NCBI GenBank assembly: GCA_964521065.1
Contig: CAZFPQ010000001.1
Span: 1 to 64,000 of the forward strand
Origin: CAYVAP01 sp964521065
Lineage (GTDB): Bacteria; Bacteroidota; Bacteroidia; J057
DNA length: 64,000 nt
Reading direction: 5' to 3'
The notes under the pieces were generated by a model, which was not told where the DNA came from, did not search any database, and was given only the letters and a program-made list of their open reading frames with translations. Positions within the stretch are counted from its first letter, which is position 1; every line of letters begins with the position of its first letter. Of this stretch, positions 18,528 to 29,100 are shown piece after piece. The translations under genes and the position numbers were made by a program.

Positions 18528-19712
18528 CTATACCGTCACCTTAGTCTTATATTCACGAACTTGTTGATAGATTCCAGTAAGTTGTTGATGATTACGCTCA
18601 GGTGAATACAATTGCTCGAAACTCTGGCGTGCTTGCTGCCCCAGTCTTTCACTCAAGGAAGAATCCATGAGCAAGCGATGAGCGGCATGCGCAAGTGCTC
18701 CTGCATTTCCCGGCTCAAATAGTAAGCCTTGCTTTTCGTCGGTTATTATTGAGGCCGGGCTACCTAATCTAGATGCAACCACAGGGGTACCTGCAGCAAA
18801 AGCCTCTAATATCACCATAGGCATGCCTTCGTACCACAAGGAAGGAAAAAGCAATGCCCGACAATCCATGAGCTTCACAAGCACTTCCTCTTTGCTCATA
18901 AATCCTAGGTACTGAATTTGTGGATGAGCAGCAGCAGCAGCCTCTACTTCTCCTCTTAGAGGTCCGTCACCTAGGATCTGTAAACGAAATGGCGTCTGTT
19001 TAGCTGCGGCCAGTAATGTCCGTACTCCCTTCTCTTCTGTTAGTCGACCGATAAAGAGAAAGTTGTCTGAGCGCCCATCAATGCGATACCCCCTGTCCTC
19101 TGTGAAGTTGGGCTTGATCAACAGCTGACTATGGGCAACTGGCAAATTAGACTCCAGGATTTTTTCACGCGCAAATTCGGTTAGGGTTAAGTAAGCATCC
19201 ACCTTATGTCGATAGGTGCCGAACATACGGTTTAAAGCGTTAACTGTCGCGAGAATTGCAGTCTGTGCCCGGGAACCATTAAATACTCCCTTACGTATCG
19301 CGTCAATTGGAAAGTTCTTTTGCAGGCTCCTCTCATAAATCTTACCGTCATGAAACAAAATCGCGCTGGGGCAAATCAAACGAAAGTTATGTAGAGTATG
19401 GACTACAGGAACACCTTCAGCCTTAGCAGCATAAAAAACAGCAGGTGAGGCCACATAGGAATAGTTATGAACGTGAACTACATCAGGTCGAAAAGTCTGA
19501 ATCTGCTTCCTTGTAGATCGATACGCTTTGGGGTTATAGATAGCCCGAAATGCAGAAAGAGCCTTTTGCAATACACCTTGAATCACAGAATTGTCAAACA
19601 GCAGAAGATCTACCTCATGACCATACTTTTTCAACAGCGCCATTTCAGCCGCCAATACGGTATCTTCCCCTCCTTTTTGCAGATAACGATTATGGATAAA
19701 TAGGATACGCAT
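18528..19712 (-). CDS. GT4 glycosyltransferase
   Basis: A 394-residue GT-B transferase of the GT4 family. It starts MRILFIHNRYLQKGGEDTV with the GGE acceptor loop, has VHVHNYSYVASPAV and VVHTLHNFRLICPSA in the first half, and shows FLFIGRLTEEKGVRTLL plus the donor-binding EGMPMVILEAFAAGTPVVAS in the second. All core positions look intact. It follows a GT8-like gene by 22 bp in the same direction. Sugar specificity cannot be inferred. Confidence 0.92.
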   Translation of the reverse strand: MRILFIHNRYLQKGGEDTVLAAEMALLKKYGHEVDLLLFDNSVIQGVLQKALSAFRAIYNPKAYRSTRKQIQTFRPDVVHVHNYSYVASPAVFYAAKAEGVPVVHTLHNFRLICPSAILFHDGKIYERSLQKNFPIDAIRKGVFNGSRAQTAILATVNALNRMFGTYRHKVDAYLTLTEFAREKILESNLPVAHSQLLIKPNFTEDRGYRIDGRSDNFLFIGRLTEEKGVRTLLAAAKQTPFRLQILGDGPLRGEVEAAAAAHPQIQYLGFMSKEEVLVKLMDCRALLFPSLWYEGMPMVILEAFAAGTPVVASRLGSPASIITDEKQGLLFEPGNAGALAHAAHRLLMDSSLSERLGQQARQSFEQLYSPERNHQQLTGIYQQVREYKTKVTV

Positions 19713-19734
19713 GCAGAACTAATTAGCTGTCTGA

Positions 19735-20775
19735 TTAGAAGTTACTTATCTTTCCTTTTACCTTTTCGCCCAGTTTCCAAAGGGAATCGTTCATGCTAAT
19801 CTTACGGGAAGGAATACCTACTAATCCCCCCATCCAGGTAGTAAGTTCGGGTAATGAGAGCGTCCAAAAAGAAGATCTGCGATCTCTTAGACGACGAAAA
19901 ATCATCGCAATTCCTTCTCGCTTCTCAGCAGGCAGATGCCATATAGTAAGTGATTCGTCGGCAGGCTCCACATTATTAAAGCCTTTTTCAAGTGTCCAGA
20001 GGCGTTTGATATGCTCATTAAGTTTCCCTTCACCATGTAAACCTTCTTTTTCTAGGTGTAGATAGCTGAGAACATGTGCTTCTTCGTTCAGCTTAGGTAA
20101 ACCCTCATCATGACGTACAAGTAACTGTGGCCATACAATCTCAAATCCTTCGATGATCTCTACTGCCTTTTCGGTAGTAACGGCAAGAATTTCTCCTCCG
20201 CTGTAATTAGGTACATCTGTAACGGTCCGGCCAGACAGTTCAGAAAAAACTTGCTGCATCCCAACACGAGAGATACCATTTACCACATGATCAGGCTCGT
20301 AGTCGTATATGTAGTTAGGCCAAGGATAAGTATCCATCAGTTCCCAAATGGGATCTGACGACTTGGTCCAGAGACAGTCTGAATCTAGAATCAGATGCTT
20401 CTGCCCAGGCTCTCCGTTCTTGCTAATAAAACGAAGAATATCGAACACATAGAACTGATTCCGCCATGCGTGGTGGTAGCCTTTGGGTGTAATTGTATCT
20501 AATGGGACCTGATGGAAAGTAACTCCTAGTCCCTCTAAATAATCTTTGACTACCAAGCCATCAACTACAGGATATTGAGCTGAGGTGACGTTAGAGAATA
20601 ACACGTGACTGGCAGATGGATTTTGGCGCTTGCTAGTAGCAAAAAATGTACATACACATTTCCAATAGACTGCCTGAAATTTCTCATCAGAAGATTTGCC
20701 ATCGACTTGTGGATAGATGCTTTCTTCACCCTTGGGTTCTAAGTATATCCAGGTGCAAATATTATTTTTAACCAT
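19735..20775 (-). CDS. glycosyltransferase-like protein with DSD motif
   Basis: A 346-residue protein with features of a GT-A fold transferase: HLILDSDCLW (about 126-135) gives a DXD-type metal site, and YSGGEILAVT and NEEAHVLSYLHL correspond to the later donor and acceptor regions of GT8/GT32-like enzymes. There is no membrane segment. It lies between a GT4 gene and a spacer in the polysaccharide cluster. I cannot assign it to a named family with certainty; a role in sugar transfer is inferred from the DSD motif and context. Confidence 0.6.
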   Translation of the reverse strand: MVKNNICTWIYLEPKGEESIYPQVDGKSSDEKFQAVYWKCVCTFFATSKRQNPSASHVLFSNVTSAQYPVVDGLVVKDYLEGLGVTFHQVPLDTITPKGYHHAWRNQFYVFDILRFISKNGEPGQKHLILDSDCLWTKSSDPIWELMDTYPWPNYIYDYEPDHVVNGISRVGMQQVFSELSGRTVTDVPNYSGGEILAVTTEKAVEIIEGFEIVWPQLLVRHDEGLPKLNEEAHVLSYLHLEKEGLHGEGKLNEHIKRLWTLEKGFNNVEPADESLTIWHLPAEKREGIAMIFRRLRDRRSSFWTLSLPELTTWMGGLVGIPSRKISMNDSLWKLGEKVKGKISNF

Positions 20776-21053
20776 AACTGCTTACTTGTTAATTGGGAAT
20801 TATTTTCTATGGAATTAGAACTATGGTTGATGATCTCAAGTTGAACCTTCGACTTAATTTCGTACCAATCGAAAAAATGGTATATGTGCCCGATAGTGCA
20901 AAAAAGCTTTGCCTGACACTAAAAATTCCTCTGTTCTAGGGATTTGAGTAACTGAGCACCAAGTTCCAACTAATACAGCAAAACGGGCCTAGCACTCCAA
21001 GTAGCTACGAAGTGTTAGAAAGATATTTTTTGAACACGGCCATTAGCTTTCTC

Positions 21054-21971
21054 TTATCCATGCATGGTATATCCTGGAACTCGGAGCAGGCTAAGTGTTT
21101 TTCTTTTAAATATATCTTGCATCATTCTTCGAAAGCGAAGATCGTCTGCTTGCTTATTACGAATAATAAAAGGAGGATGCTGAAGTGGAAAAGAAATCTC
21201 CTCAGCTTTATTGTTCTCGACCTGTTCCTTAGGGGAAAGGGTATGAGTAGCTTCTGCACCAAAACCAACATTTTGCACCATGTTTTGCCTTGGAATGATT
21301 GACAGGCTTGAGTTAATCATACGCATAAACTCCCACTGATAATCCCAGGTATCAATCTTGCCAGAGTACACTTGCTCCACCTTATGGCAGTAATATTTCG
21401 CTGCTAGAGAGCTTCCCAAAACAGAAGTTAAATATCCATTATCCTTAATTTCTGGAAATGCTTTTACATGAAAGTCATAATGATCCCAAGCCCGTCGCCA
21501 AGTTGCCCATCCCCAAATATTCCCGTAGTTTGAAAAGAAATATGAGTTTAGAGAATCAGCTTGAAAGTCTGGATATTCATTGTAACCAGATACGTGCATA
21601 ATCCTTGTATCGTCGGCATACTTATGCAACATCTCCGCACAGAACTTGAAGAAGCTCTTGGATGGCATACAATCATCTTCAAGAATAATTCCACATTCCT
21701 CATGCTTGAACAACCAAGTTATTGCTTCGGATACAGCTAAACCACAACCTAGGTTTTTTTCCCGGAATAGCCTTTTAACTTCACAGTCCCAGTCTACATT
21801 CCTTACGATATCTCTAACAGCGCTTACTTTTTCAAGATCATCTGCCCGATTAGGGCGTGGACCATCAGCAGCAATGTAAAGGCGAGATGGCCGAGCAGCC
21901 CTAATAGCATCGAAGGATTGTTGAGTATGATTGGGGCGATTAAATACTACAAATAAAACAGGTACGTCCAT
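21054..21971 (-). CDS. GT-A glycosyltransferase (GT2-like, paralogue of 17129-18052)
   Basis: A 305-residue nucleotide-diphospho-sugar transferase. The order of elements is LFVVFNRPNHTQQSFDAI, a short sugar-nucleotide loop (AADGPRPNR), EKNLGCGLAVSEAI, the metal-binding LEDDCMPSKSFFKFC, VSGYNEYP and IWGWATWRRAWDHY. The paralogous product of 17129-18052 shares this order, with WGWA(T/C)W being the most distinctive match. Homologues are sometimes annotated as HlpA-like haemolytic proteins, but nothing here supports a toxin role. It is separated from its neighbours by about 200-280 bp spacers. Confidence 0.8.
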   Translation of the reverse strand: MDVPVLFVVFNRPNHTQQSFDAIRAARPSRLYIAADGPRPNRADDLEKVSAVRDIVRNVDWDCEVKRLFREKNLGCGLAVSEAITWLFKHEECGIILEDDCMPSKSFFKFCAEMLHKYADDTRIMHVSGYNEYPDFQADSLNSYFFSNYGNIWGWATWRRAWDHYDFHVKAFPEIKDNGYLTSVLGSSLAAKYYCHKVEQVYSGKIDTWDYQWEFMRMINSSLSIIPRQNMVQNVGFGAEATHTLSPKEQVENNKAEEISFPLQHPPFIIRNKQADDLRFRRMMQDIFKRKTLSLLRVPGYTMHG

Positions 21972-22172
21972 TTTTTCATTTATAAGATTAAATCTTACTT
22001 CTAGAATGGCAGTCTTCCCTCAGGAACACTCAAAGAAATTGACCATCTTCACTTGAACCGTAACCTTAGTTCTGATCAAGTTGATTTTCTTCACCATTTA
22101 AGAATGGCAATAGCTTGTTACTTAAATCTATTCGTAACCAAGCTACCACCATTTAAAGTATGCAATGATAAT

Positions 22173-23213
22173 CTAGTTCAGCTGGATTTCTTTTACTGAC
22201 AAACGAGCCTCCTCCAAATCGTTCTTCATCATAATTTCCACCATCTCTTCTAGCGTTACGCGTGGCTCCCAACCAAGCTTTTCTTTAGCCTTTGTAGGAT
22301 CACCAATCAGCAACTCTACCTCAGCAGGACGGAAGTACTTCGGATCTACCTCTACCACCAGTTTTCCAGTAGCTTTGTCATATCCTTTTTCGTCTACTCC
22401 TTCGCCTTCCCAAACAATGTCCATGTCGATATGCTTGGCCGCCATCTCTACAAACTGGCGTACAGAATACATCTTACCAGTAGCGACTACGTAGTCATCT
22501 GCCTCTTCCTGCTGCATCATCATCCACATCATCTCTACGTAATCCTTGGCGTAACCCCAGTCACGTTGGGCATCCATATTCCCCAGACGTAGCACCTCAC
22601 GAGTTCCTACCGCAATTTCGGCGAGGTTGGTCGTAATTTTGCGGGTTACAAAGGTCTTACCGCGGCGCTCTGACTCATGGTTAAACAGGATACCATTGCT
22701 CGCGTGCATGCCATAGGATTCCCGAAAGTTTTTGACGATCCAGAAGCCGTAGAGCTTAGCTACTCCATAAGGAGAGCGAGGATAAAATGGGGTGGTCTCT
22801 TTTTGAGGAATTTCTTGCACCAAACCATACAATTCTGAAGTAGAAGCTTGGTAGAAATGTGCCTCTGGGCATTGGTTTTGCATCGCGTCAAGCAGACGCA
22901 AGGTACCCAAGGCATCTACTTGTGCAGTATATTCAGGCACATCAAAAGACACTTTCACGTGGCTCTGAGCCCCGAGATTGTAAATTTCATCAGGGTGAAT
23001 CTGGCGCAACAGCTTATTGAGGTTGGCGCTGTCAGTAAGGTCACCATGATGCAACGATAAACGCTCATGCCCCATCAGGTGATCAATGCGAGCAGTATTA
23101 AACACACTCGCTCTACGAATAATGCCGTGAACTTCGTAGCCTTTTTCTAATAGAAGCTCTGCAAGGAAGGACCCATCTTGTCCAGTAATACCAGTGATAA
23201 AGGCTTTTTTCAT
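22173..23213 (-). CDS. gmd: GDP-mannose 4,6-dehydratase
   Basis: Converts GDP-D-mannose to GDP-4-keto-6-deoxy-D-mannose using bound NADP+. All hallmarks are present in 346 residues: GITGQDGSFLAELLLEKGYE (nucleotide loop), HGIIRRASVFNTARIDHL, the catalytic STSELYG and SPYGVAK (Tyr and Lys), and RRGKTFVTRKIT. The usual partner GDP-fucose synthase (fcl) is not found in this window, so the product may go to D-rhamnose, perosamine or another GDP-6-deoxyhexose made by an enzyme elsewhere. It is followed on the same strand by further cluster genes. Confidence 0.97.
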   Translation of the reverse strand: MKKAFITGITGQDGSFLAELLLEKGYEVHGIIRRASVFNTARIDHLMGHERLSLHHGDLTDSANLNKLLRQIHPDEIYNLGAQSHVKVSFDVPEYTAQVDALGTLRLLDAMQNQCPEAHFYQASTSELYGLVQEIPQKETTPFYPRSPYGVAKLYGFWIVKNFRESYGMHASNGILFNHESERRGKTFVTRKITTNLAEIAVGTREVLRLGNMDAQRDWGYAKDYVEMMWMMMQQEEADDYVVATGKMYSVRQFVEMAAKHIDMDIVWEGEGVDEKGYDKATGKLVVEVDPKYFRPAEVELLIGDPTKAKEKLGWEPRVTLEEMVEIMMKNDLEEARLSVKEIQLN

Positions 23214-23258
23214 GTTAGATTAAGTGAAATATCAATGTGCTTGTGGAACAATGCTGCC

Positions 23259-24047
23259 CTAGGAGGCAGAAACAATTTTTTTATCAGATGAAAACAACTT
23301 GTGTATCCAGCTCTTAAAAATCAGCCACACAAATAGGCTGTTGGTGACTAGATAGCGTTTCCAAAGACGCTTAGGATTTTGAAACAGCCTAAACAGCCAC
23401 TCCAGGGAAAGGGATTGCATCCATTCAGGAGCCCTTTCTGCCAATCCTGCATAAGTGCGAAACGCATATCCTACTCCGATCATTGAGGCAAAAATTTTGC
23501 CTTTGTGGGCTGCCATCCATTTTTCCTGCTTTGGACAACCCAATGCCACAAATAATAGGTCTGGGCTCGTGGCATTTACCATATCAATGATATCCCGCTT
23601 TTCTGATTCATTGAGGTCTCTGAATGGGGGAGAAAAATATCCAGCAATCTCGATCCCCGGATGATTTTGTCTTACCTTCCCCGTTAGCTCCCTCAAAACA
23701 TCCTCTGTGTCCCCAAGAAAGTAAACACGCTTACCCTGTTTTTCTGCAAGCTCTAATAGAGCAGGCATCAGGTCAGGTCCACTCACTCTGGGTTGTTCCA
23801 GTCCATACAAGAGTTTTATACAATGCCTCAGAGGACTGCCGTCTGGAGTAGCAAAATCTGCCTGATTTACTACACGTCGAAAATCGGGATCCTTGTAGCT
23901 CTCGATTACCATGTGAACATTGGCACAGCAGGTATATCCAGATCCTTGAGTTTCTTTAAGTGAGGCAATGTTTTCTACAAACTCTTGAAAGCTGCCTGTA
24001 GAAACTTTCATACCTAAGAGAGAGGGCTGTTTGGAGCCTTGGGACAT
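23259..24047 (-). CDS. WecG/TagA/CpsF-family glycosyltransferase
   Basis: A 262-residue member of the GT26 family, which transfers N-acetylmannosamine-type or related sugars onto undecaprenyl-linked acceptors. Landmarks are ATPDGSPLRHCIKL, VSGPDLMPALLELAE, VYFLGDTEDVLREL, the GCPKQEKWM block and the C-terminal GVGYAFRTYAG-APEWMQ-LEWLFRL stretch with a basic amphipathic tail that binds the membrane. It is the second gene of the cluster, after the WcaJ-like starter, consistent with adding the second sugar. Its 5' region carries GAGTAGTAG on the plus strand at 24095-24103 (see findings). Confidence 0.9.
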   Translation of the reverse strand: MSQGSKQPSLLGMKVSTGSFQEFVENIASLKETQGSGYTCCANVHMVIESYKDPDFRRVVNQADFATPDGSPLRHCIKLLYGLEQPRVSGPDLMPALLELAEKQGKRVYFLGDTEDVLRELTGKVRQNHPGIEIAGYFSPPFRDLNESEKRDIIDMVNATSPDLLFVALGCPKQEKWMAAHKGKIFASMIGVGYAFRTYAGLAERAPEWMQSLSLEWLFRLFQNPKRLWKRYLVTNSLFVWLIFKSWIHKLFSSDKKIVSAS

Positions 24048-24235
24048 GAAAGCGAGTATTAGATAAATTTTTGGTAATAGACTGAGAGAACGATGAGTAG
24101 TAGAAGTAAAGACATTTGACCAATTAAGAAGAAAAAAGGCTGAGTGTCCAACGCATCTTCTCCAAAATCTTTCAGCGAGTACCCTGATATTACACGTAAG
24201 TCGAAAACTATGCCAAGCTGAAAGAAGGGTAAGAA

Positions 24236-25639
24236 TTAGTAGGCATTTTCTTCACCTTTGACGGCATTTATTACAGTCATCGCGATACACTTGATGTCTA
24301 ACCAGACACTCCAGTTCTCGATGTACCATGTATCAAATTCTACTCGCTTACGCATGAGTTCGGGGTCCTTTGTTTCACCGCGATATCCATTAATTTGAGC
24401 CCAACCAGTGATACCAGGTGTAACATAGTGCCGGAACATAAAGCGGTTGATGATCTCAGAGTACTCTTCGGTGTGCTTCAGCATGTGTGGACGAGGTCCC
24501 ACCACAGACATTTCACCTTTAAGGACGTTGATAAACTGAGGAAACTCATCTAGGCTAGTCTTCCGTAGGAAGGCTCCAACTTTGGTAATTCGCTTATCTC
24601 CTTTGGTGGCTTGCTTCGAATCTGAATCAGCATTCACGGTCATAGTCCGAAACTTGTAGCAGAGAAACTTGCGATTTCTACGACCAGACCGATATTGCTT
24701 AAAGAATATAGGTCCCTTGGAGTCCAGTTTGATGGCTATTCCTACCGCTAACAAGATTAGGGGAAAAATGGTAACCATGACCAAGGCCGAGAAAAGGAAG
24801 TCGAAGATGCGCTTTATCACCCGGTTGAAGCGTGAGGCCAACGGCACATGTCGCATCGAGATAACCGGCGTCTGGTCGAAAAAAGAAATCGCGACTTTCT
24901 TACTATTCAGGAGATCAAAGTCATTAGCAATTTTGAAAGCTATATAATTGTTGTCTGCAAAATCCCACACCTCTTCGATCGCCTGATGATCTGTAATTGG
25001 AAGGGTGTAGTAGATCTCTTGGATACCTTCCTTGAGGCAGAACTGCTTCAAACTTGGGATGGTCCTTTTAAAGTTCTCCATCACATCCGTTTCTGTACCC
25101 GTGGTGTCTTCAGAAGCAAAATGATATACTTCTAGAGACTGAGACCTCAAATAGTCTCCTACAGCAACCGCAGATCGACCAGAACCAATGATTACAGCCT
25201 TATAATTCCGATAGAGACTTTTCCTATGCATGTATAGGTTGGCCATGGCATAGCGGAAGGCACCGATAAACACCAGTGTAAACAGGCTACTTTCCACCAA
25301 GTGGCTAGCAGGAATCGGAATATCTTGATAAAGGTTGTTGGCGTAATGAAATAGATAAACAATTGGAACTTGCAGGGCAATGGCTGATAGCACTGTTCTT
25401 AAAACTCCCCTGGGATCAAACATATTGGCCATATGATAGTGGCCTACAAGCATTCCCATGCTAATCCAACCTAAAACAGAGATTCCTAAATAAGGAAGGT
25501 ACATTAACTTAAACTGAACAGACAGCTCTGAATGAAGCTGGTAACTCAACTCATTTGCCAAAATGATCAGAAGCACCTCTGTGACTAAGATCAAGAGGCG
25601 AAGCAGGTTGCGAGGTGAATTGGCGCCAAAACTTTCCAT
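24236..25639 (-). CDS. wcaJ: undecaprenyl-phosphate glycosyl-1-phosphate transferase (WcaJ-like)
   Basis: The enzyme that starts repeat-unit synthesis by moving hexose 1-phosphate from a nucleotide sugar onto undecaprenyl phosphate. I use the ATG at 25639 (MESFGANSPR, 467 residues). The N-terminal half has four to five membrane helices and a cytoplasmic nucleotide-binding-like domain (AVIIGSGRSAVAVGDYL). The C-terminal catalytic domain is complete: FFKQYRSGRR, KFRTM, TSLDEFPQFINVLKGEMSVV and GPRPH. It is the first gene of the minus-strand polysaccharide cluster. WcaJ itself uses UDP-glucose, but the sugar used here is not proven by sequence. Confidence 0.92.
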   Translation of the reverse strand: MESFGANSPRNLLRLLILVTEVLLIILANELSYQLHSELSVQFKLMYLPYLGISVLGWISMGMLVGHYHMANMFDPRGVLRTVLSAIALQVPIVYLFHYANNLYQDIPIPASHLVESSLFTLVFIGAFRYAMANLYMHRKSLYRNYKAVIIGSGRSAVAVGDYLRSQSLEVYHFASEDTTGTETDVMENFKRTIPSLKQFCLKEGIQEIYYTLPITDHQAIEEVWDFADNNYIAFKIANDFDLLNSKKVAISFFDQTPVISMRHVPLASRFNRVIKRIFDFLFSALVMVTIFPLILLAVGIAIKLDSKGPIFFKQYRSGRRNRKFLCYKFRTMTVNADSDSKQATKGDKRITKVGAFLRKTSLDEFPQFINVLKGEMSVVGPRPHMLKHTEEYSEIINRFMFRHYVTPGITGWAQINGYRGETKDPELMRKRVEFDTWYIENWSVWLDIKCIAMTVINAVKGEENAY

Positions 25640-26189
25640 GAGGAGTAAGTGGATTGAAAATCGGGTATCTGAATTGAACAAGTTTTAATGGCAATGACCA
25701 AAAGATCTGGAGCCCAGATTCTTTAGACAGAACCGGCAGCGAGGTAGTTTATTTTAAAGTTGGGGAGAGTAGTCCTTGTGAAGATGAGTGGAAGGTGTCT
25801 ACCTAAACTCAAAATCATAAAGTCCGTGCTTAGTAATCATGAGGTATTGGGGTTTGTAGTTGAGTTTGCTTACTTAGTGCGAGACAAGACGTGTACCTTA
25901 GCATTATTTCCATTACATTTCATGCCACAGCCTAACATCCTCTTTCACGGGTAAAAGTAGACAATGATCAGACCCAAAATCCCACCCCTACCTCGAATGG
26001 TATCAATTCTGGTTTAATGCGTAATAATGAGGGAGCGAATGGTTTCCCGTAAATTTGACTATTAAGCCCCCTGTCGAAAAAAGGCTCTACGTGCTCAGAA
26101 ACATATCTTTTCAACAGATCTTGCCCCCGCAAAATATTCAAAAACACATTTTTCTAACATCAAGATAGTTTAACGCACGAATCAAAAAC
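25640..26189. other. divergent intergenic region, 550 bp, promoters expected
   Basis: Space between the start of the polysaccharide cluster (minus strand) and the trehalose synthase gene (plus strand). Promoters for both must lie here, but I find no perfect TTTG/TAnnTTTG pair in either direction. A 64-codon plus-strand frame at 25760-25954 has no recognisable protein features. No RNA structure or repeat was noted. Confidence 0.4.
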
Positions 26190-29100
26190 ATGTCTCATAT
26201 GCACCTAGATGCACAGGATCCCCTTTGGTTTAAAGATGCCATTATTTATGAGCTACATATCAAGGCTTTTGCGGATGCCAACGCAGACGGAATTGGTGAT
26301 TTCCAAGGCTTGATTGAGCGATTGGACTACCTCCAAGAGCTCGGAGTCACCGCCATTTGGCTCCTCCCATTCTATCCTTCTCCCCAGAGAGATGGAGGAT
26401 ATGACATCTCTGATTATTATAAAATCAACCCTGACTATGGCACCATCAAACAATTCAAGAGGTTGATGAAACTGGCCCACGAGCGAGGATTGAAAGTGAT
26501 CACGGAATTGGTCATCAACCATACATCCGATCAACATCCTTGGTTCCAACGGGCTCGCAAATCCTCACCTGGCTCTAAGTACAGAGACTATTATGTCTGG
26601 AATGAGAATCAAGAAAAATATCAGGACGTACGTATCATCTTCCAAGATTTTGAAAGCTCCAATTGGACCTGGGACGCTGAAGCCCAGGCATATTATTGGC
26701 ATCGGTTTTACTCTCATCAGCCAGATTTGAACTATGATAATCCTGCCGTCCAAGAGGAGGTGTTCCGCATCATTGACTTCTGGATAGACTTAGGAGTAGA
26801 CGGTTTTCGATTAGATGCCGTACCTTATTTGTTTGAGCGAGATGGGACTAACTGCGAAAACCTGCCAGAAACCCATGCCTACCTCAAAAAATTGAGGGCC
26901 CACGTAGAAAAGAAAAACCCTCAAGTCATGTTGCTGGCAGAGGCCAATATGTGGCCAGAGGATTCCGCGTCCTATTTTGGGGACGGGGATGAATGCCACA
27001 TGAACTACCACTTCCCCATCATGCCGAGGATGTTCATGGCTCTCAAAATGGAGGACCGCTTCCCCATTACGGACATCATCGATCAAACCCCGGACATCCC
27101 AGAGAATTGCCAGTGGGGGATGTTTCTCCGCAACCATGATGAATTGACCCTTGAAATGGTTACCGATGAGGAAAGGGACTACATGTATCGGGCTTACAAC
27201 AAAGACGCCCTGTCTCGCATCAACTTGGGTATAAGACACCGATTGGCTCCGCTGCTGGACAACCACCGGCAGAAAATCGAGCTGATGAACTGTCTTCTGT
27301 TTTCTATGCCAGGAACTCCGGTAGTTTATTACGGGGATGAGATTGGGATGGGTGACAATGTCCATCTTGGCGATCGGGACGGAGTAAGAACCCCTATGCA
27401 GTGGAGCCCCGACCGAAATGCTGGATTTTCCCGGGCACACCCCCACAAACTATTTCTTCCCCTTATCAATGACCCAGAATACCACTACGAAACGGTTAAT
27501 GTAGAGACTCAGCAAAACAATTCATCTTCTCTTTTTTGGTGGATGAAGCGCATGATCAACGTGCGTAAGCGTTACCAAGCCTTTGGGCGAGGAAATATCC
27601 AATTCTTGAATCCTGACAACGCAAAAGTGTTGGCTTTTACACGTTCATACCAAGGCCAGCACCTGCTAATCCTGGCCAACTTGAGCCGTCATCCTCAAGC
27701 TGTGGAATTGGATCTACCGGATTTCTTGGGCTACCAGCCTATCGAAATGTTTGGACAAACCTCATTTCCCAGGATAAGAAGAGAGGGGAACCGATTCACC
27801 TTAGGTGCATATGGCTATTATTGGTTCGTGCTCAAAGGGCTAGAGACACAGCCCAGTCTAAGTCCCCTCCCAGAGCTAGAGTTTACCTTGGATAATTGGC
27901 CAACCCTGCTGAAAGGCAAGAAACTCCAAAAATTGGCCGATGAATTCCTTCCCAGTTTTTTGAAGCGAAGCCAACGCTACACCTTGCCGAAGCAAACCCT
28001 CGAAAGGCTTGAGGTCGAGAAGGTTCAAATTATTCCCGCAGAAAAAATCCCCGTCGCATTTTTAATCATCAAAGCTTATTTCACCGAAGGATTCCCCGAA
28101 TGGTATTTTTTGGCCCTTCACCTTGAGATACAAGATGTAAGCGACCAACAGTCAGACCCTCCCGCGCAGGATAAGACACTTCTCATTTTGAAAGAGGGAG
28201 AGCAAAGAGGATACTTGATCGAGGCCATGCACCACCCCTCCGTCCATCAATTCTTTTTAAAACAACTCCTCAGATTGGAGAAAGGAAACCTAGGTAATTT
28301 CCGCTTCATCAGATCTAGTTCCCTAAATGGACAGAAGCTCTCCAAGGAAGATCTTCCTACTGCCCGCAGAGCTAAGCTCTCTGGCTTAAACCACCCATTG
28401 GTATTCGGAGATCAATACTATCTCAAAATATTCCGTCGCTTAGACTCAAACCCAAATCCCGATCTCGAAATCAATCGCAGTGCCCCTGCCGGCCTCCCTA
28501 TTCCAGGCTATTTGGCTCATCTAGAGTACCGAAGAGAAGGCAGTTCCCCTTTCACGTTGGCACTCCTTCAACCTTACGTGAGCAACCAGGGGAGTGCTTG
28601 GCAGTACTTCTTTGATGCATCTCGCCGCTATTTCGAGCGCATAGAGACACAGAGTGACTTACCTAAGCCAGAACGCTTCTTCCCCAGTTTGGACCAAGCG
28701 ATGCCCCAGCCTTGGCAGGATCTGCTAACTGATATGCCCCTGGAAAGGGCTCACCTGCTAGGAGCGACCGTAGGACGACTACATCTGGGGTTGATGGACC
28801 AAGAAGATCCTCAATTTAAACCTGAGTCTTTTTCCCTCCATTATCAACGCTCTTTGTTTTCGAGTTTCCAATCTTTGGTTCGCTCTACCTTTCAGCACCC
28901 AGGGCTCAAAAAGATGAAAGGAAAAAGCGAGCTATTGGAACAAAGAAAAGATCTGCTCGCTAAGCTCAAGCGGATTTACTCCCATAAAATAGAAGCACAG
29001 AAAATTCGCATTCACAGTGACCTACATCTTGAAAAGGTCCTTTTTACTGGAGTAGACTTTTGCATCTTTGATTTCGAGGGGGAGCGCAATCGAGATTACA

